Numbered from the stretch's first letter, positions 1-9,027 are shown. The stretch: DNA of 64,000 nt from Oceanobacillus profundus (GCF_003515705.1 NZ_QWEH01000001.1:609335-673334), one strand, 5' to 3'. Made by a program: numbers and translations. The notes: generated from the letters alone by a model not told the origin.

Positions 1-2
1 AA

Positions 3-887
3 GGTTGGACTCAAGCCCAAATCGCAAAAAAACATAATGTTTCCAGACCTGTCATTTCAAAACTGTTAAATGCTGCAAAAAAAGAAGGAATCGTGGAAAT
101 CTATATCAAAGACGAGACAATTCATACGATTGATTTAGAACAGCAGCTTGAGAAGAAGTTTGGATTAAAAGAAGTTATTGTTGTCTCTACTGCAGGTTTT
201 ACGCAGGAAATGGCTAAGAGGCAGCTTGGAAAAGCAGGAGCATCCTATATTAGTAAAAACCTAAAGAATATTAAAAACATAGGTATTTCTTGGGGAAGTA
301 CACTTTTATCTTTGGTTGAAGAATATCCATATGAACGAAATGCTCATATTCGTATTGTACCAATTATTGGTGGAATGGGTAACAATTATGTTCATTTACA
401 CTCCAATCAGCTTGCGTTTAATTTAGCGCAAAAAATGAATACATCCTGCATGTATCTTTATGCACCAGCAATGGTTGAAAGTGACGATTTAAAAGAGATG
501 CTCGTTCATACAAAAGATATCGCTATGGTATTAGAAGAAGGTCGAAAAGTTGATATGGCTGTCGTAGGGATAGGAAATCCATTTAAAGATTCAACTTTAG
601 AAGTGATGGGATATTTAAAGGAAAGTGATTTAACTTCATTAAAAAAGGCAGGAGCAGTAGGTAATATCGGATCTTGCTTTTTTAATGAAGTTGGAATGGA
701 GATAGATCACCCCTTAAATGATCGTTTTATCGGTTTAAATATAGAAGAGATAAAGAAAATACCTGAAGTAATTGGCATTGTTGAAGGTTCACATAAACTG
801 GAAAGTATAGAAGCAGCTCTTGTTGGTGGATGTTTAAATGTTCTTATAACAGACGATCGTACTGCACAAGCTTTATTAGATAATTAA
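3..887 (+). CDS. SorC/DeoR-type sugar-binding transcriptional regulator (5' end outside window)
   Basis: The reading frame is already open at base 3 and encodes a helix-turn-helix tail (TQAQIAKKHNVSRPVISKLL) before the first possible internal start, a GTG at 93. The true start is therefore upstream of the window. After the HTH comes a sugar-phosphate-binding SorC domain with the typical patterns GISWGSTL, VPIIGG and VGIGNP. Family members bind a phosphorylated sugar and control an adjacent sugar or polyol operon. The neighbour is a galactitol-type PTS IIC gene, the likely target. The gene ends just before a strong terminator. The family call is secure; the effector is unknown. Confidence 0.85.
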   Translation, partial: GWTQAQIAKKHNVSRPVISKLLNAAKKEGIVEIYIKDETIHTIDLEQQLEKKFGLKEVIVVSTAGFTQEMAKRQLGKAGASYISKNLKNIKNIGISWGSTLLSLVEEYPYERNAHIRIVPIIGGMGNNYVHLHSNQLAFNLAQKMNTSCMYLYAPAMVESDDLKEMLVHTKDIAMVLEEGRKVDMAVVGIGNPFKDSTLEVMGYLKESDLTSLKKAGAVGNIGSCFFNEVGMEIDHPLNDRFIGLNIEEIKKIPEVIGIVEGSHKLESIEAALVGGCLNVLITDDRTAQALLDN

Positions 888-892
888 AATAG

Positions 893-926
893 ATGCATCC
901 CTTTTTCTTATAGAAAAGGGATGCAT
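893..926 (+). terminator. Rho-independent terminator after the SorC-type regulator
   Basis: A 13-bp perfect stem (ATGCATCCCTTTT / AAAAGGGATGCAT) with a short loop starts 6 bases after the stop codon and is followed by TTATTTG. It separates the regulator from the IIC gene. Confidence 0.85.
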
Positions 927-985
927 TTATTTGTTGCTACAAAAAATTAGATTCAATTTATGTATAAAATAATCAATTGTTCTGA

Positions 986-1014
986 TTGGTTACGAATGTT
1001 AATCATGATATTAT
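986..1014 (+). promoter_or_regulatory. Putative SigA promoter of the PTS IIC gene
   Basis: TTGGTT (986-991) and TATTAT (1009-1014) are separated by 17 bp, with a TG one base upstream of the -10 (extended -10). The predicted start near 1021 leaves an unusually long leader of about 300 bases before the IIC start at 1317. The leader carries two cre-like sites and a mini-ORF. Confidence 0.5.
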
Positions 1015-1039
1015 ACAAAGATATGACATTAAGTTGTGA

Positions 1040-1053
1040 TGAAAGCGAATACA
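1040..1053 (+). promoter_or_regulatory. Candidate cre site (CcpA), 13 of 14
   Basis: TGAAAGCGAATACA matches the cre consensus TGWAANCGNTNWCA except for A at position 10. It lies about 20 bases after the predicted transcription start, where CcpA would block transcription. A perfect match follows exactly 100 bp downstream. Confidence 0.5.
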
Positions 1054-1139
1054 AAATCGATATTATTGGTGATAAGATAGAATTATTAAGTAACTGTTAA
1101 TAGTGGATTTACTTTCATACCGGTTAGTAATGCAGTTAA

Positions 1140-1153
1140 TGTAAGCGATATCA
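1140..1153 (+). promoter_or_regulatory. cre site (CcpA), perfect consensus match
   Basis: TGTAAGCGATATCA fits TGWAANCGNTNWCA at every position. Its place between promoter and IIC gene suggests glucose repression by a roadblock mechanism. The sequence match is observed; CcpA binding is inference from the Bacillus paradigm. Confidence 0.7.
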
Positions 1154-1240
1154 AATAATAGGATCGTTTTGGGAGGGAGTTCTAACTTACATAATAAATC
1201 GATGAGAACAAATGAAATTCGCTTAACTAAGGAGGTATTG

Positions 1241-1276
1241 ATGAAAAAGCATATGAAGATTGGTAAGCAAATTTAA
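1241..1276 (+). CDS. Eleven-codon leader ORF or remnant ahead of PTS IIC
   Basis: An ATG preceded by a consensus AAGGAGG (spacing 5) opens a frame of only 11 codons, MKKHMKIGKQI. PTS galactitol IIB proteins often begin with a Lys-rich MKK...I strand, so this may be the collapsed start of a lost IIB gene. It could also be a translated leader peptide coupled to the IIC gene 41 bases downstream. The ribosome-binding site is better than that of many real genes here, so translation is likely; function is unknown. Confidence 0.35.
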   Translation: MKKHMKIGKQI

Positions 1277-1316
1277 ATTAAATAGAATTATATTTTTCAC
1301 TCAAGGGGGAAACAAC

Positions 1317-2579
1317 ATGCAAGGATTCGTAGATTTTATACAAGGTTTCTTAGATTTAGGTGCTACCGTAATTCTACCAGTAGCAATCTTTTTGCTTGGC
1401 TTATTTTTTGGACAAAAGCCTGGAAAAGCATTTCGTTCGGGTTTAACTATTGGAGTTGCTTTTGTAGGTATATTCTTAGTGATAGATTTGCTTGTTTTAA
1501 ACCTTGGTCCTGCGGCACAAGGGATGGTAGAACGATTAGGGGTTAACTTAAATGTTATTGATATTGGTTGGCCAGCAGCTTCATCTATTGCTTGGGCATC
1601 CCCGCTTTCAGCATTTATCATTCCTTTAGGGTTAGCTGTAAATGTTGTTATGCTGGTTACAAAAACAACCAAAACGATGAATGTTGATATTTGGAATTTT
1701 TGGCACTATGCATTTATGGCAGCAATGGTTTATGCACTAACTGGAAACGTTTGGATAAGCCTTGCCGCAGCGATTATCTTCCAAGTTATCACACTAGTGA
1801 TGGCTGATCGCTTAGCTCCAATGGTTGCTGATTATTATGAAATGCCAGGTGTGTCGTTAACTACTGCAACTACACTTTCTTACGTCCCGATTGGTATTCC
1901 AATCGTAAAGCTGCTTCAAAAAATCCCTGGGTTAAAGGATTGGGATGCAGATCCAGATTCAATTCAGAAAAGATTTGGTATTTTAGGAGAATCGATTTTC
2001 ATTGGACTCGTACTTGGAGCAGGGATTGGTGCATTAGCTGGATATAGTGTGGGTGATATTATTGAAATCGGTATGTCGATGGCAGCGGTAATGGTTTTGA
2101 TGCCGCGAATGGTAAAAATTTTAATGGAAGGATTAATGCCAGTATCGGAATCAGCACGGGAATGGTTAAATAAGCGATTTGGAGATAGAGAGATTTATAT
2201 TGGACTTGATGCAGCTGTGGCTCTAGGTAATCCCGCAGTAATTTCAACAGCATTGATTCTTGTTCCAATAACAGTCGTATTAGCAGTGATTTTACCTGGT
2301 AACGCATTACTTCCGTTTGGAGACTTGGCAACGATTCCGTTTATTGTTGCATTTATCGTAGGTGCTGCGCGCGGAAATATTGTTCACTCCGTTATTGCAG
2401 GAACCATTGTAATTGCTATGTCACTCTACATGGCGACAGACTTAGCTGTGATATATACTGATATGGCGGTGAAAGCAGAGTTTAATATGCCTGAGGGAGC
2501 TACCATGGTTTCAAGTATTGACCAAGCAGGTAACTTAATTCATTACGTCATTTATAAAGTAGTTGAACTTTTCCATTAA
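1317..2579 (+). CDS. gatC: PTS galactitol-type transporter subunit IIC
   Basis: A 420-residue polytopic membrane protein of the galactitol/SgcC IIC family, which forms the membrane channel of a phosphoenolpyruvate-dependent sugar transporter. Visible features are about ten hydrophobic segments, an N-terminal FVDFIQGFLDLGATVILPVA segment, the WNFWHYAF stretch and a DAAVALGNPAVIS loop. The start is the ATG after AAGGGGGAAACAAC; an upstream in-frame GTG lacks a ribosome-binding site. No IIA or IIB gene is next to it, which is abnormal since both are needed for phosphotransfer. They may be elsewhere or lost. The substrate is only inferred from family membership; regulation is probably by the SorC protein upstream and by CcpA. 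Confidence 0.85.
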   Translation: MQGFVDFIQGFLDLGATVILPVAIFLLGLFFGQKPGKAFRSGLTIGVAFVGIFLVIDLLVLNLGPAAQGMVERLGVNLNVIDIGWPAASSIAWASPLSAFIIPLGLAVNVVMLVTKTTKTMNVDIWNFWHYAFMAAMVYALTGNVWISLAAAIIFQVITLVMADRLAPMVADYYEMPGVSLTTATTLSYVPIGIPIVKLLQKIPGLKDWDADPDSIQKRFGILGESIFIGLVLGAGIGALAGYSVGDIIEIGMSMAAVMVLMPRMVKILMEGLMPVSESAREWLNKRFGDREIYIGLDAAVALGNPAVISTALILVPITVVLAVILPGNALLPFGDLATIPFIVAFIVGAARGNIVHSVIAGTIVIAMSLYMATDLAVIYTDMAVKAEFNMPEGATMVSSIDQAGNLIHYVIYKVVELFH

Positions 2580-2633
2580 ATAATAGCTAAAGGAATTCAT
2601 TGAACACGGTTCATTTAGGACATAAATAATACC

Positions 2634-2664
2634 ACCTCTCTTCCATTTGCAGAGAGGTGTATTT
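2634..2664 (+). terminator. Terminator after PTS IIC
   Basis: ACCTCTC and GAGAGGT form a stem around an 11-base loop, followed by GTATTTTTGATT. Confidence 0.7.
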
Positions 2665-2697
2665 TTGATTACGATAAGAACATATGTCACTTTAATG

Positions 2698-2726
2698 TTG
2701 ACAAAATGCTATTCATAAGTTATATT
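2698..2726 (+). promoter_or_regulatory. Strong SigA promoter of the SDR-acetoin dehydrogenase operon
   Basis: TTGACA (2698-2703), a 17-bp spacer and TATATT (2721-2726) form a near-consensus promoter. Transcription would start near 2733, 39 bases before the first gene. No sigma-54 -24/-12 element was seen, unlike the AcoR-controlled aco operon of B. subtilis. Confidence 0.75.
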
Positions 2727-2771
2727 TTATACAAATGTAACTACTAAGAACAAATGTAAAGGAGGTTGGAG

Positions 2772-3470
2772 ATGATTCAATTTGATTTACAGAACAAGGT
2801 AGTATTTGTTTTTGATGGCGATCATCAAGTAGGCAAAGAAATTATTCGGTTATATACAGAAGCAGGGGCAAAGATATTGTTTTTAAGCAGAACGGCCCCA
2901 GAGGATGAAAGCATATTTATTTTAAAATATAAAGATGGATCTTCTAGTAATGATATAGGTCCAGTGAATCTTGAAAATAGTTCATTTCTTCAAGGATTAC
3001 CAGATTTACATCAAATTGATATTATTATTAATAATTTGGAAACGGATACAGGAAAGGAAATTATAGATATAACCCCTGAGGAATGGGAGAACGTAATGTT
3101 TATTAATTTGGATGTACCTTTTCAATTAATAAAAATGATAACTCCATTGATGGAAAAGCAAAATGATGGAGTAATCATTAACGTCTCCTCAACGAGTGCG
3201 ATAGATGGGGGGAATGGTGATACTGCCTATGCTGCTAGTAAGAGTGCATTAGAATCCATGAATAAGGCCCTATCCAGAGAGTTAGCGTCAAGTAACATTA
3301 GAGTCAATGCTGTAAGTGTTGGGAAATATGACACAAGTGATTCTATTCCATTGGGGCGCAAAGTAACAGCAAGCGAAATTGCCAATATCATATTAATGCT
3401 AACAACACCGATGGCGAGCTATATGAATGGGCAAACGATTCTATTAGATGGTGGAAAAACACTAGCTTAA
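2772..3470 (+). CDS. Short-chain dehydrogenase/reductase family protein
   Basis: A 232-residue Rossmann-fold oxidoreductase. The catalytic YAASK motif with a preceding NVSS serine is intact, and the C-terminus shows NGQTILLDGG, typical of classical SDRs. The N-terminal dinucleotide loop (VFDGDHQVGKE) departs from TGxxxGIG, so cofactor binding may be altered. The start is the ATG after AAAGGAGGTTGGAG; a TTG six bases upstream lies within that signal. It is the first gene of the operon with a second SDR and the acetoin dehydrogenase genes. It could reduce or oxidise a diol, hydroxyketone or polyol feeding the complex; the substrate cannot be read from sequence. Confidence 0.8.
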   Translation: MIQFDLQNKVVFVFDGDHQVGKEIIRLYTEAGAKILFLSRTAPEDESIFILKYKDGSSSNDIGPVNLENSSFLQGLPDLHQIDIIINNLETDTGKEIIDITPEEWENVMFINLDVPFQLIKMITPLMEKQNDGVIINVSSTSAIDGGNGDTAYAASKSALESMNKALSRELASSNIRVNAVSVGKYDTSDSIPLGRKVTASEIANIILMLTTPMASYMNGQTILLDGGKTLA

Positions 3471-3497
3471 GAATGGCTATTAAAATAGGGTGAATAT

Positions 3498-4247
3498 ATG
3501 GAGCGGAAAAAAGCAATCTTGGTTATTGGCGGAGCGGCGGGAATTGGAAAGGATTATGTGAAAAATAGAGCGGCTAGGGGAGATTCTGTAATATTTACAG
3601 ATCTAAATAAAGAGGCTGGGGAAGCATTAGTTAATGAATTAGCTTTAAAAGGTAAAGAAGCAACCTTTTTTCAGCATGATGTAACCGATTGGGAGAATAC
3701 GAAGGGAATAATAAATAAGGTGATCAAACAGTTTGGAAGAATAGATACGCTTGTACATTCTGCAGGCATTACGGTATCTAAATCTTTTGAAGAGCTGACC
3801 TTCCCGACGTGGAAAAAAACAATTTCCGTAAATTTAACAGGATTATTCTACGCTGTAAAAGCTGTAATCCCGGAAATGCTGCATCATAAAGGCGGTAATA
3901 TCATTATCATCGGATCAGGATCAGCTATTACTGGAACTGGCGGTGGTGTTCATTATGCAGCATCAAAAGGTGGAGCGTTTGGATTAATGAGGGCTATTGC
4001 CAGTAAGTACAGTCACTTAGGAATAAAAATTAATCTTGTTGCACCAAGGGTAATTCAAACCGAAATGCTTGATCGGCTATACCCGACAGAAGAGAGCTTG
4101 GAGAAATTAGTACAGAAAATACCCGTAAGAAAAATTGGAACGTTGTCTGATACAACGAATGCAATAAATTTCCTGGCTTCTAAAGAGTCCGATTTTATAC
4201 AAGGACAGGTGCTGCTAATTGACGGCGGAAGAACATTTTTATCATAA
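3498..4247 (+). CDS. Short-chain dehydrogenase/reductase family protein
   Basis: A 249-residue classical SDR with a glycine-rich loop (GGAAGIGK, residues about 11-18), NSAG-like HSAGIT, catalytic YAASKGG and a C-terminal GQVLLIDGG. It follows the first SDR by 27 bases and precedes the E1 alpha gene by 22, so the three are almost surely co-transcribed. A 2,3-butanediol/acetoin reductase role would make sense next to acetoin dehydrogenase, but sugar-alcohol dehydrogenases look alike at this level. Two SDRs in tandem hint at consecutive oxidations of one substrate. Confidence 0.8.
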   Translation: MERKKAILVIGGAAGIGKDYVKNRAARGDSVIFTDLNKEAGEALVNELALKGKEATFFQHDVTDWENTKGIINKVIKQFGRIDTLVHSAGITVSKSFEELTFPTWKKTISVNLTGLFYAVKAVIPEMLHHKGGNIIIIGSGSAITGTGGGVHYAASKGGAFGLMRAIASKYSHLGIKINLVAPRVIQTEMLDRLYPTEESLEKLVQKIPVRKIGTLSDTTNAINFLASKESDFIQGQVLLIDGGRTFLS

Positions 4248-4269
4248 AAACAAAGGGAGAGTGAACAGA

Positions 4270-5262
4270 ATGGAACAAACCAAAACATTAAAACTCGTTC
4301 CAGAACTATCAAATGAAAAATTGAAAGGGCTTTACAAACAAATGTGGTTAATTCGCTACTTTGATGAACAAGTAGATCAATTCTTCGCAAAAGGAATGAT
4401 TCATGGAACAACTCACTTGGCTGTTGGGCAGGAAGCAACTGCTGCAGGTGCATGTGCATTGCTTTCCGATGAGGATAAAATTACAAGTACACATAGAGGA
4501 CATGGTCATAGTATTGCAAAAGGCGGCCGTGTCGATAAGATGATGGCAGAATTATTCGGAAGAACGACTGGATATTGTAAAGGAAAAGGCGGTTCCATGC
4601 ACATTGCGGACTTGGATAAAGGTAACCTTGGAGCAATGGGGATTGTCGGTGGTGGAATACCTTTAGCTGTTGGTTCGGCGCTTACAGCACATATGAAGAA
4701 GCTGGACTATGTAACGGTTTGTTTCTTTGGTGATGGTGCGTCGAATGAAGGAAGTTTTCATGAAGCGATCAATATGGCTTCGATTTGGGATTTACCGGTC
4801 GTGTTTTTCTGTGAAAATAATCAGTATGGCATGTCTGGTAACGTAAGTGAAATGACAAATGTGGAGAATATTGCAGATCGTGCTGCTGCATATGGTATTC
4901 CCGGCGTTGTTATTGATGGAAACGATATTATCGAAGTCATCAATGCTACCTATGAGGCGACAGAACGTGCGCGTCTTGGAGAAGGACCAACATTAATAGA
5001 AGCAAAAACTTATCGCTGGAAGGGCCATTCGAAAAGTGATGCGAAAAAATATCGTACACGTGATGAAGAAAAGGATTGGAGAGATAATCGGGATCCAATC
5101 AAACGATTCAAGGAAGACTTGGTGGAAGCTGGAATTGCAACGGAAGATGAGTTAGAAACGCTGAAGAAAGCAGCTAAGCAAGAGATGGATGATGCAGTTG
5201 AATTTGCTCAGAATAGTCCAATGCCGTCACTGGATGAATTATTAACGGATGTATATGCATAG
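4270..5262 (+). CDS. acoA: Acetoin dehydrogenase E1 component, alpha subunit
   Basis: A 330-residue thiamine-diphosphate-dependent E1 alpha subunit. The TPP motif GDGASNEGSFHEA...NNQYG is complete, and the signature GYCKGKGGSMHIAD is typical of acetoin rather than pyruvate or branched-chain E1. The complex cleaves acetoin to acetaldehyde and acetyl-CoA. I chose the ATG at 4270, after AAAGGGAGAG; an in-frame ATG 51 bases upstream overlaps the preceding SDR gene and has no good signal. It is followed by the beta, E2 and E3 genes with 12-13 base gaps. Confidence 0.9.
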   Translation: MEQTKTLKLVPELSNEKLKGLYKQMWLIRYFDEQVDQFFAKGMIHGTTHLAVGQEATAAGACALLSDEDKITSTHRGHGHSIAKGGRVDKMMAELFGRTTGYCKGKGGSMHIADLDKGNLGAMGIVGGGIPLAVGSALTAHMKKLDYVTVCFFGDGASNEGSFHEAINMASIWDLPVVFFCENNQYGMSGNVSEMTNVENIADRAAAYGIPGVVIDGNDIIEVINATYEATERARLGEGPTLIEAKTYRWKGHSKSDAKKYRTRDEEKDWRDNRDPIKRFKEDLVEAGIATEDELETLKKAAKQEMDDAVEFAQNSPMPSLDELLTDVYA

Positions 5263-5274
5263 GAGGGGATTTTA

Positions 5275-6270
5275 ATGAGAGAGATAACTTATTTAGAAGC
5301 TGTCAGAGAAGCAATGAGTATTGAAATGCGTAAAAACGACGATGTATTTTTAATGGGTGAGGATATTGGTGTTTATGGTGGAGCATTTGGTGTATCACGT
5401 GGAATGATTGAGGAATTTGGTCCGGAACGTATCCGTAACACACCGATTAGTGAAGCAGGAATAGCAGGTGCAGCAGTAGGTTCTGCATTAACGGGAATGC
5501 GCCCGATTATGGAATTACAGTTCTCGGATTTTATCACAATTGCACTGGATCAGATTGTAAACCAAGCTGCGAAATTACGTTATATGTACGGTGGAAAAGG
5601 AAAAGTTCCAATGGTTGTTCGAACACCAAGTGGCTCTGGAACAGGAGCAGCAGCACAGCATTCACAAAGTTTAGAAGCTTGGGTTACCCATATTCCAGGG
5701 TTAAAGGTAGTACAGCCATCAACTGCATATGATGCGAAAGGGTTACTGAAAGCAGCCCTGGATGATGATAACCCAGTTATTTTTTATGAACATAAACTAT
5801 TATATAAAACAAGCTCGGAAGTGCCGGAAGAGGAATACAGCATTCCATTAGGAAAAGCAGAAGTGAAGCGTGAAGGAACAGATATTACAATTGTTGCTAC
5901 TGCTATTATGGTTCATAAAGCACTAGAAGCAGCAGCGGAGCTAGAAAAAGAAGGAATCAGTGTCGAAGTTGTTGATCCGCGTACCCTTGTTCCATTAGAT
6001 ACAGAAACGATTATCAAATCAGTTGCAAAAACAGGGCATCTCGTTGTCGTGCATGAAGCGGTAAAACGTGGTGGATTTGGAGGAGAAATTGCCAGTATGA
6101 TTGCTGAAAGTGAAGCATTTGACTATTTAGATGCACCAATCAAGCGATTAGGCGGTGTAGAAACACCGATTCCATATAATCCAGAATTAGAAAAAGCCGC
6201 CATTCCGCAGGTACCGGATATTGTAAATGCTGTAAAAGAAACGTTAACGAAAAAAGCTGTGGCCAAGTAA
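5275..6270 (+). CDS. acoB: Acetoin dehydrogenase E1 component, beta subunit
   Basis: A 331-residue transketolase-type E1 beta subunit, pairing with the alpha subunit. It shows [14 protein letters not shown] near the N-terminus, [16 protein letters not shown], and a C-terminal transketolase domain with [11 protein letters not shown] and [11 protein letters not shown]. Length is standard for the family. The ATG follows AGGAGGGGATTTTA. It lies 12 bases after the alpha gene in a tight operon. Confidence 0.9.
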   Translation: MREITYLEAVREAMSIEMRKNDDVFLMGEDIGVYGGAFGVSRGMIEEFGPERIRNTPISEAGIAGAAVGSALTGMRPIMELQFSDFITIALDQIVNQAAKLRYMYGGKGKVPMVVRTPSGSGTGAAAQHSQSLEAWVTHIPGLKVVQPSTAYDAKGLLKAALDDDNPVIFYEHKLLYKTSSEVPEEEYSIPLGKAEVKREGTDITIVATAIMVHKALEAAAELEKEGISVEVVDPRTLVPLDTETIIKSVAKTGHLVVVHEAVKRGGFGGEIASMIAESEAFDYLDAPIKRLGGVETPIPYNPELEKAAIPQVPDIVNAVKETLTKKAVAK

Positions 6271-6282
6271 GGGGGAGCGGAC

Positions 6283-7605
6283 ATGTTAAAAGAAGTGTTT
6301 ATGCCGAAATTAAGTAGTACGATGGAAGTTGGTACCTTACTTGAATGGTTTAAAGAAGAAGGAGAGTCCGTTGAAGTAGGAGAACCTTTATTTGAAATCA
6401 TGACGGACAAAATCAATATAGAAGTAGAGTCCTATGAAGAAGGAATTTTGCTGAAAAAATATTATGATGTGGAAGATGAGGTTCCGGTAAATGAGATTGT
6501 CGCATTCATCGGGGAGGCAAATGATAAGGCACCAGATAATCCGCCAGCAGCAAGTAATGAGGAACAGCTGGAAGAAGAGGCTGCAGCAGAAAAAGCAGTT
6601 TCACAGGAGGAAGCTGCAACGAGTGGAGCATCAATCAGTAAAGTACGGGCTACTCCTGCAGCAAGAAGGGTAGCTCGAGAAAATAACCTGTCCATAGAAA
6701 TCATTCAAGGAACAGGTTCAAATGGTCGTATCCATGAACAAGATGTCATAGCAGCACTAAACACGGATTCTAGTAAACTTGTAACCCCTCTAGCAGCGAA
6801 AATTGCAGCAGACCAAGGCATTGACCCTGATTCTATTCAGGGAACAGGTGCGAGAGGGAAGGTCGTTAAACAAGATGTGTTAGGTCAGCAAAATACTTCA
6901 GCTCAAGAAACAGGAGAGCTGGAACGAATCAAATTAAAAGGTCTTCGTAAAGCTGTTGCGGATAAGATGTTACAAAGTGCACGCTCTATTCCACATGTAA
7001 CGTTAACAACAGATGTCGATATGTCAAAAGCCATCGAGGTACGTAAGGCATTATTGCCAACAATCGAAGCGCAAACTGGCTATCGGGTATCCTATACAGA
7101 AATTATTATGAAAGCTACTGCAAGTGTACTGAAAAATCATCCAAGAGTGAATGCATCCCTTATTGATAATGAAATTGTTATGAATCAAGCAATTAATCTA
7201 GGATTGGCAGTTGCTGTTGAAGATGGATTGATTGTTCCTTCTGTACCAAACGTTGACAAAGCAGGTCTGGCAGAATTAACAACGCTAAGTAAAGGGCTTG
7301 GGACGAAAGCGAGAAATAACAAACTGACACCAGATGAAATGCGAGGAAGTACGTTTACGATAAGTAACTTAGGAATGTATGCAATAGATGGCTTTACTCC
7401 AATTATTAATGCACCAGAAACAGCAATTCTAGGTGTTGGCAGAATCGTAGAGAAAGCCGTAGTGATTGATCACGTTGTTGAAGTGCGACCAATGATGGTA
7501 TTAAGTCTTTCTTTTGATCACCGAGCAATTGATGGTGCACCTGCTGCAGCCTTCTTAACAGAGCTAAAAGAACGTTTAGAAAATCCATGGACATTATTGG
7601 TATAG
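6283..7605 (+). CDS. acoC: Acetoin dehydrogenase E2 (dihydrolipoamide acetyltransferase) with two E3/E1-binding domains
   Basis: A 440-residue E2 core. Residues 1-80 form a lipoyl domain with the modified lysine at about position 43 in TDKIN. A Glu/Ala-rich linker (about 82-118) follows. Two peripheral-subunit-binding domains then occur in series: about 120-158 (ATPAARRVARE...GTGSNGRI) and about 165-200 (VTPLAAKIAADQ...GTGARGKV). The catalytic acyltransferase domain ends in LSFDHRAIDG, which carries the His-Asp active-site pair. B. subtilis AcoC, as I recall it, has one binding domain, so the tandem pair is unusual and makes this protein longer than the roughly 400-residue norm. Confidence 0.9.
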   Translation: MLKEVFMPKLSSTMEVGTLLEWFKEEGESVEVGEPLFEIMTDKINIEVESYEEGILLKKYYDVEDEVPVNEIVAFIGEANDKAPDNPPAASNEEQLEEEAAAEKAVSQEEAATSGASISKVRATPAARRVARENNLSIEIIQGTGSNGRIHEQDVIAALNTDSSKLVTPLAAKIAADQGIDPDSIQGTGARGKVVKQDVLGQQNTSAQETGELERIKLKGLRKAVADKMLQSARSIPHVTLTTDVDMSKAIEVRKALLPTIEAQTGYRVSYTEIIMKATASVLKNHPRVNASLIDNEIVMNQAINLGLAVAVEDGLIVPSVPNVDKAGLAELTTLSKGLGTKARNNKLTPDEMRGSTFTISNLGMYAIDGFTPIINAPETAILGVGRIVEKAVVIDHVVEVRPMMVLSLSFDHRAIDGAPAAAFLTELKERLENPWTLLV

Positions 7606-7618
7606 GGGGCTGGGAGCA

Positions 7619-8998
7619 ATGCAAAAGTTTGATGTAGCAATCGTTGGTGGTGGACCTGGCGGTTATGTAGCAGCCATTCGTGCAGCAAAGCAAGGACTAA
7701 ATGTCGCTTTAGTTGAGGGAAGAGATTTAGGTGGGACATGTTTGAATAGAGGATGTATCCCATCGAAGACACTATTAAAACATGCGGAAGTACTAGATCA
7801 AATTAAGAATGCACAAGCGTTTGGCATCACCGTAAATGATGTTTCCTATTCGATTGAAGCAATGGTAAAAAGAAAAAATACGGTTGTAAACACGTTGAAA
7901 AATGGAATCAAAGGATTGCTGAAACAAAACAAAATTAAGGTTTTCGAAGGCTATGGCGTCGTATCAGAAAATAAAACAATAATTATTTCTTTAGCTAATG
8001 AAAATACGACCATTCTAGCAGAAAATATTATACTTGCAACTGGATCCAAACCATTTGTACCTCCGTTACCTGGTTTAGATGAAGTTTCTTACCATACAAG
8101 TGACACGATTTTTGATATTGAAGAGGTCCCATCTAAGCTGGTTATTGTAGGTGGAGGTGTAATTGGATTAGAAATTGGGTGTATTTTTAATCGCTTGGGT
8201 ACAGAGGTAGAAGTTGTCGAGATGGCTGAAAGTATCATCCCGAATGAAGACGAAGATGCAACGAAATTTCTAACAAAGCAATTGAAAAAAAGCGGCATCT
8301 CCATTCATACAGGAACGAAGATTACCGGGTTTAAACCGAATAACGGAAAAACAATTGTGGAGATGGAAAAAAATTCGAAGAAACAAATGATTGAAACAGA
8401 TAACGTTTTAGTTGCAGTTGGAAGGGAACCAAACGTAACAGGAATCGAAGACCTTCCTATTGCGTTTGAAGGGAAATTTGTAGATATAAATCAATCCATG
8501 GAAACGTCAATCTCTGGAATTTATGCGATTGGTGATTTAGTTGGAGGCTACCAGTTAGCGCATGCTGCAAGTGAAGAAGGAATCAGGGCTGTTAAACATA
8601 TCGTAGGACAGGAAGTTCATGGAGAAGCAATTATCCCGCGTTGTGTCTATTCATTCCCGGAAATTGCAAGTGTAGGTTTAACAGAAACGGAAGCAAAAAA
8701 AGCAGGATATCAGGTTAAAGTTAAAAAAGTCGATCTTGCTGCCAATGGAAAAGCAATTACTGCCAATGAAAACAATGGCTTCATGAAAATAATTGCAGAT
8801 GAAAAATACGGTGAAATTCTTGGTGTTGTGATGGTTGGTGCTCATGTAACAGAGATGATTAGTGCAGGTACTGCGTTTATGCATTTAGAAGGTACGGTAG
8901 AGGAAATTGAAAGTATGGTTTTCCCGCATCCGACCGTTTCAGAAGCATTGTTTGAAACCGCAGCAGCGTGGATGGGAAATGGTATCCATTATAATTAA
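7619..8998 (+). CDS. acoL: Dihydrolipoamide dehydrogenase (E3)
   Basis: A 459-residue FAD-dependent disulfide oxidoreductase that reoxidises lipoamide with NAD. It shows an N-terminal FAD loop (GGGPGGYVAA), the redox pair Cys41/Cys46 in GGTCLNRGCIPSK, an NAD loop (VGGGVIGLEIG) and the C-terminal HPTVSEALFE active-site motif. It closes the operon and is followed by a terminator. It is the only E3 gene in the window, although a second E1/E2 set lies at 23-26 kb. Confidence 0.92.
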   Translation: MQKFDVAIVGGGPGGYVAAIRAAKQGLNVALVEGRDLGGTCLNRGCIPSKTLLKHAEVLDQIKNAQAFGITVNDVSYSIEAMVKRKNTVVNTLKNGIKGLLKQNKIKVFEGYGVVSENKTIIISLANENTTILAENIILATGSKPFVPPLPGLDEVSYHTSDTIFDIEEVPSKLVIVGGGVIGLEIGCIFNRLGTEVEVVEMAESIIPNEDEDATKFLTKQLKKSGISIHTGTKITGFKPNNGKTIVEMEKNSKKQMIETDNVLVAVGREPNVTGIEDLPIAFEGKFVDINQSMETSISGIYAIGDLVGGYQLAHAASEEGIRAVKHIVGQEVHGEAIIPRCVYSFPEIASVGLTETEAKKAGYQVKVKKVDLAANGKAITANENNGFMKIIADEKYGEILGVVMVGAHVTEMISAGTAFMHLEGTVEEIESMVFPHPTVSEALFETAAAWMGNGIHYN

Positions 8999-9027
8999 GA
9001 GATAAACGAAATAAAACGGATAAACCA

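Noticed and set aside
1301..1672. Minus-strand open frame of 123 codons opposite the PTS IIC gene
   Set aside because: It lies wholly within a well-supported membrane protein gene and shows no start signal or recognisable motif; a shadow frame.
2772..2772. Sigma-54 promoter and AcoR-type activator for the acetoin operon
   Set aside because: No TGGCAC-N5-TTGC element was seen upstream; a near-consensus SigA promoter is present, and no AcoR gene is in the window.
4219..4269. Upstream in-frame ATG for the acetoin E1 alpha gene
   Set aside because: It would overlap the SDR gene by 29 bases and has no ribosome-binding site; the ATG at 4270 has one and gives the family's normal N-terminus.
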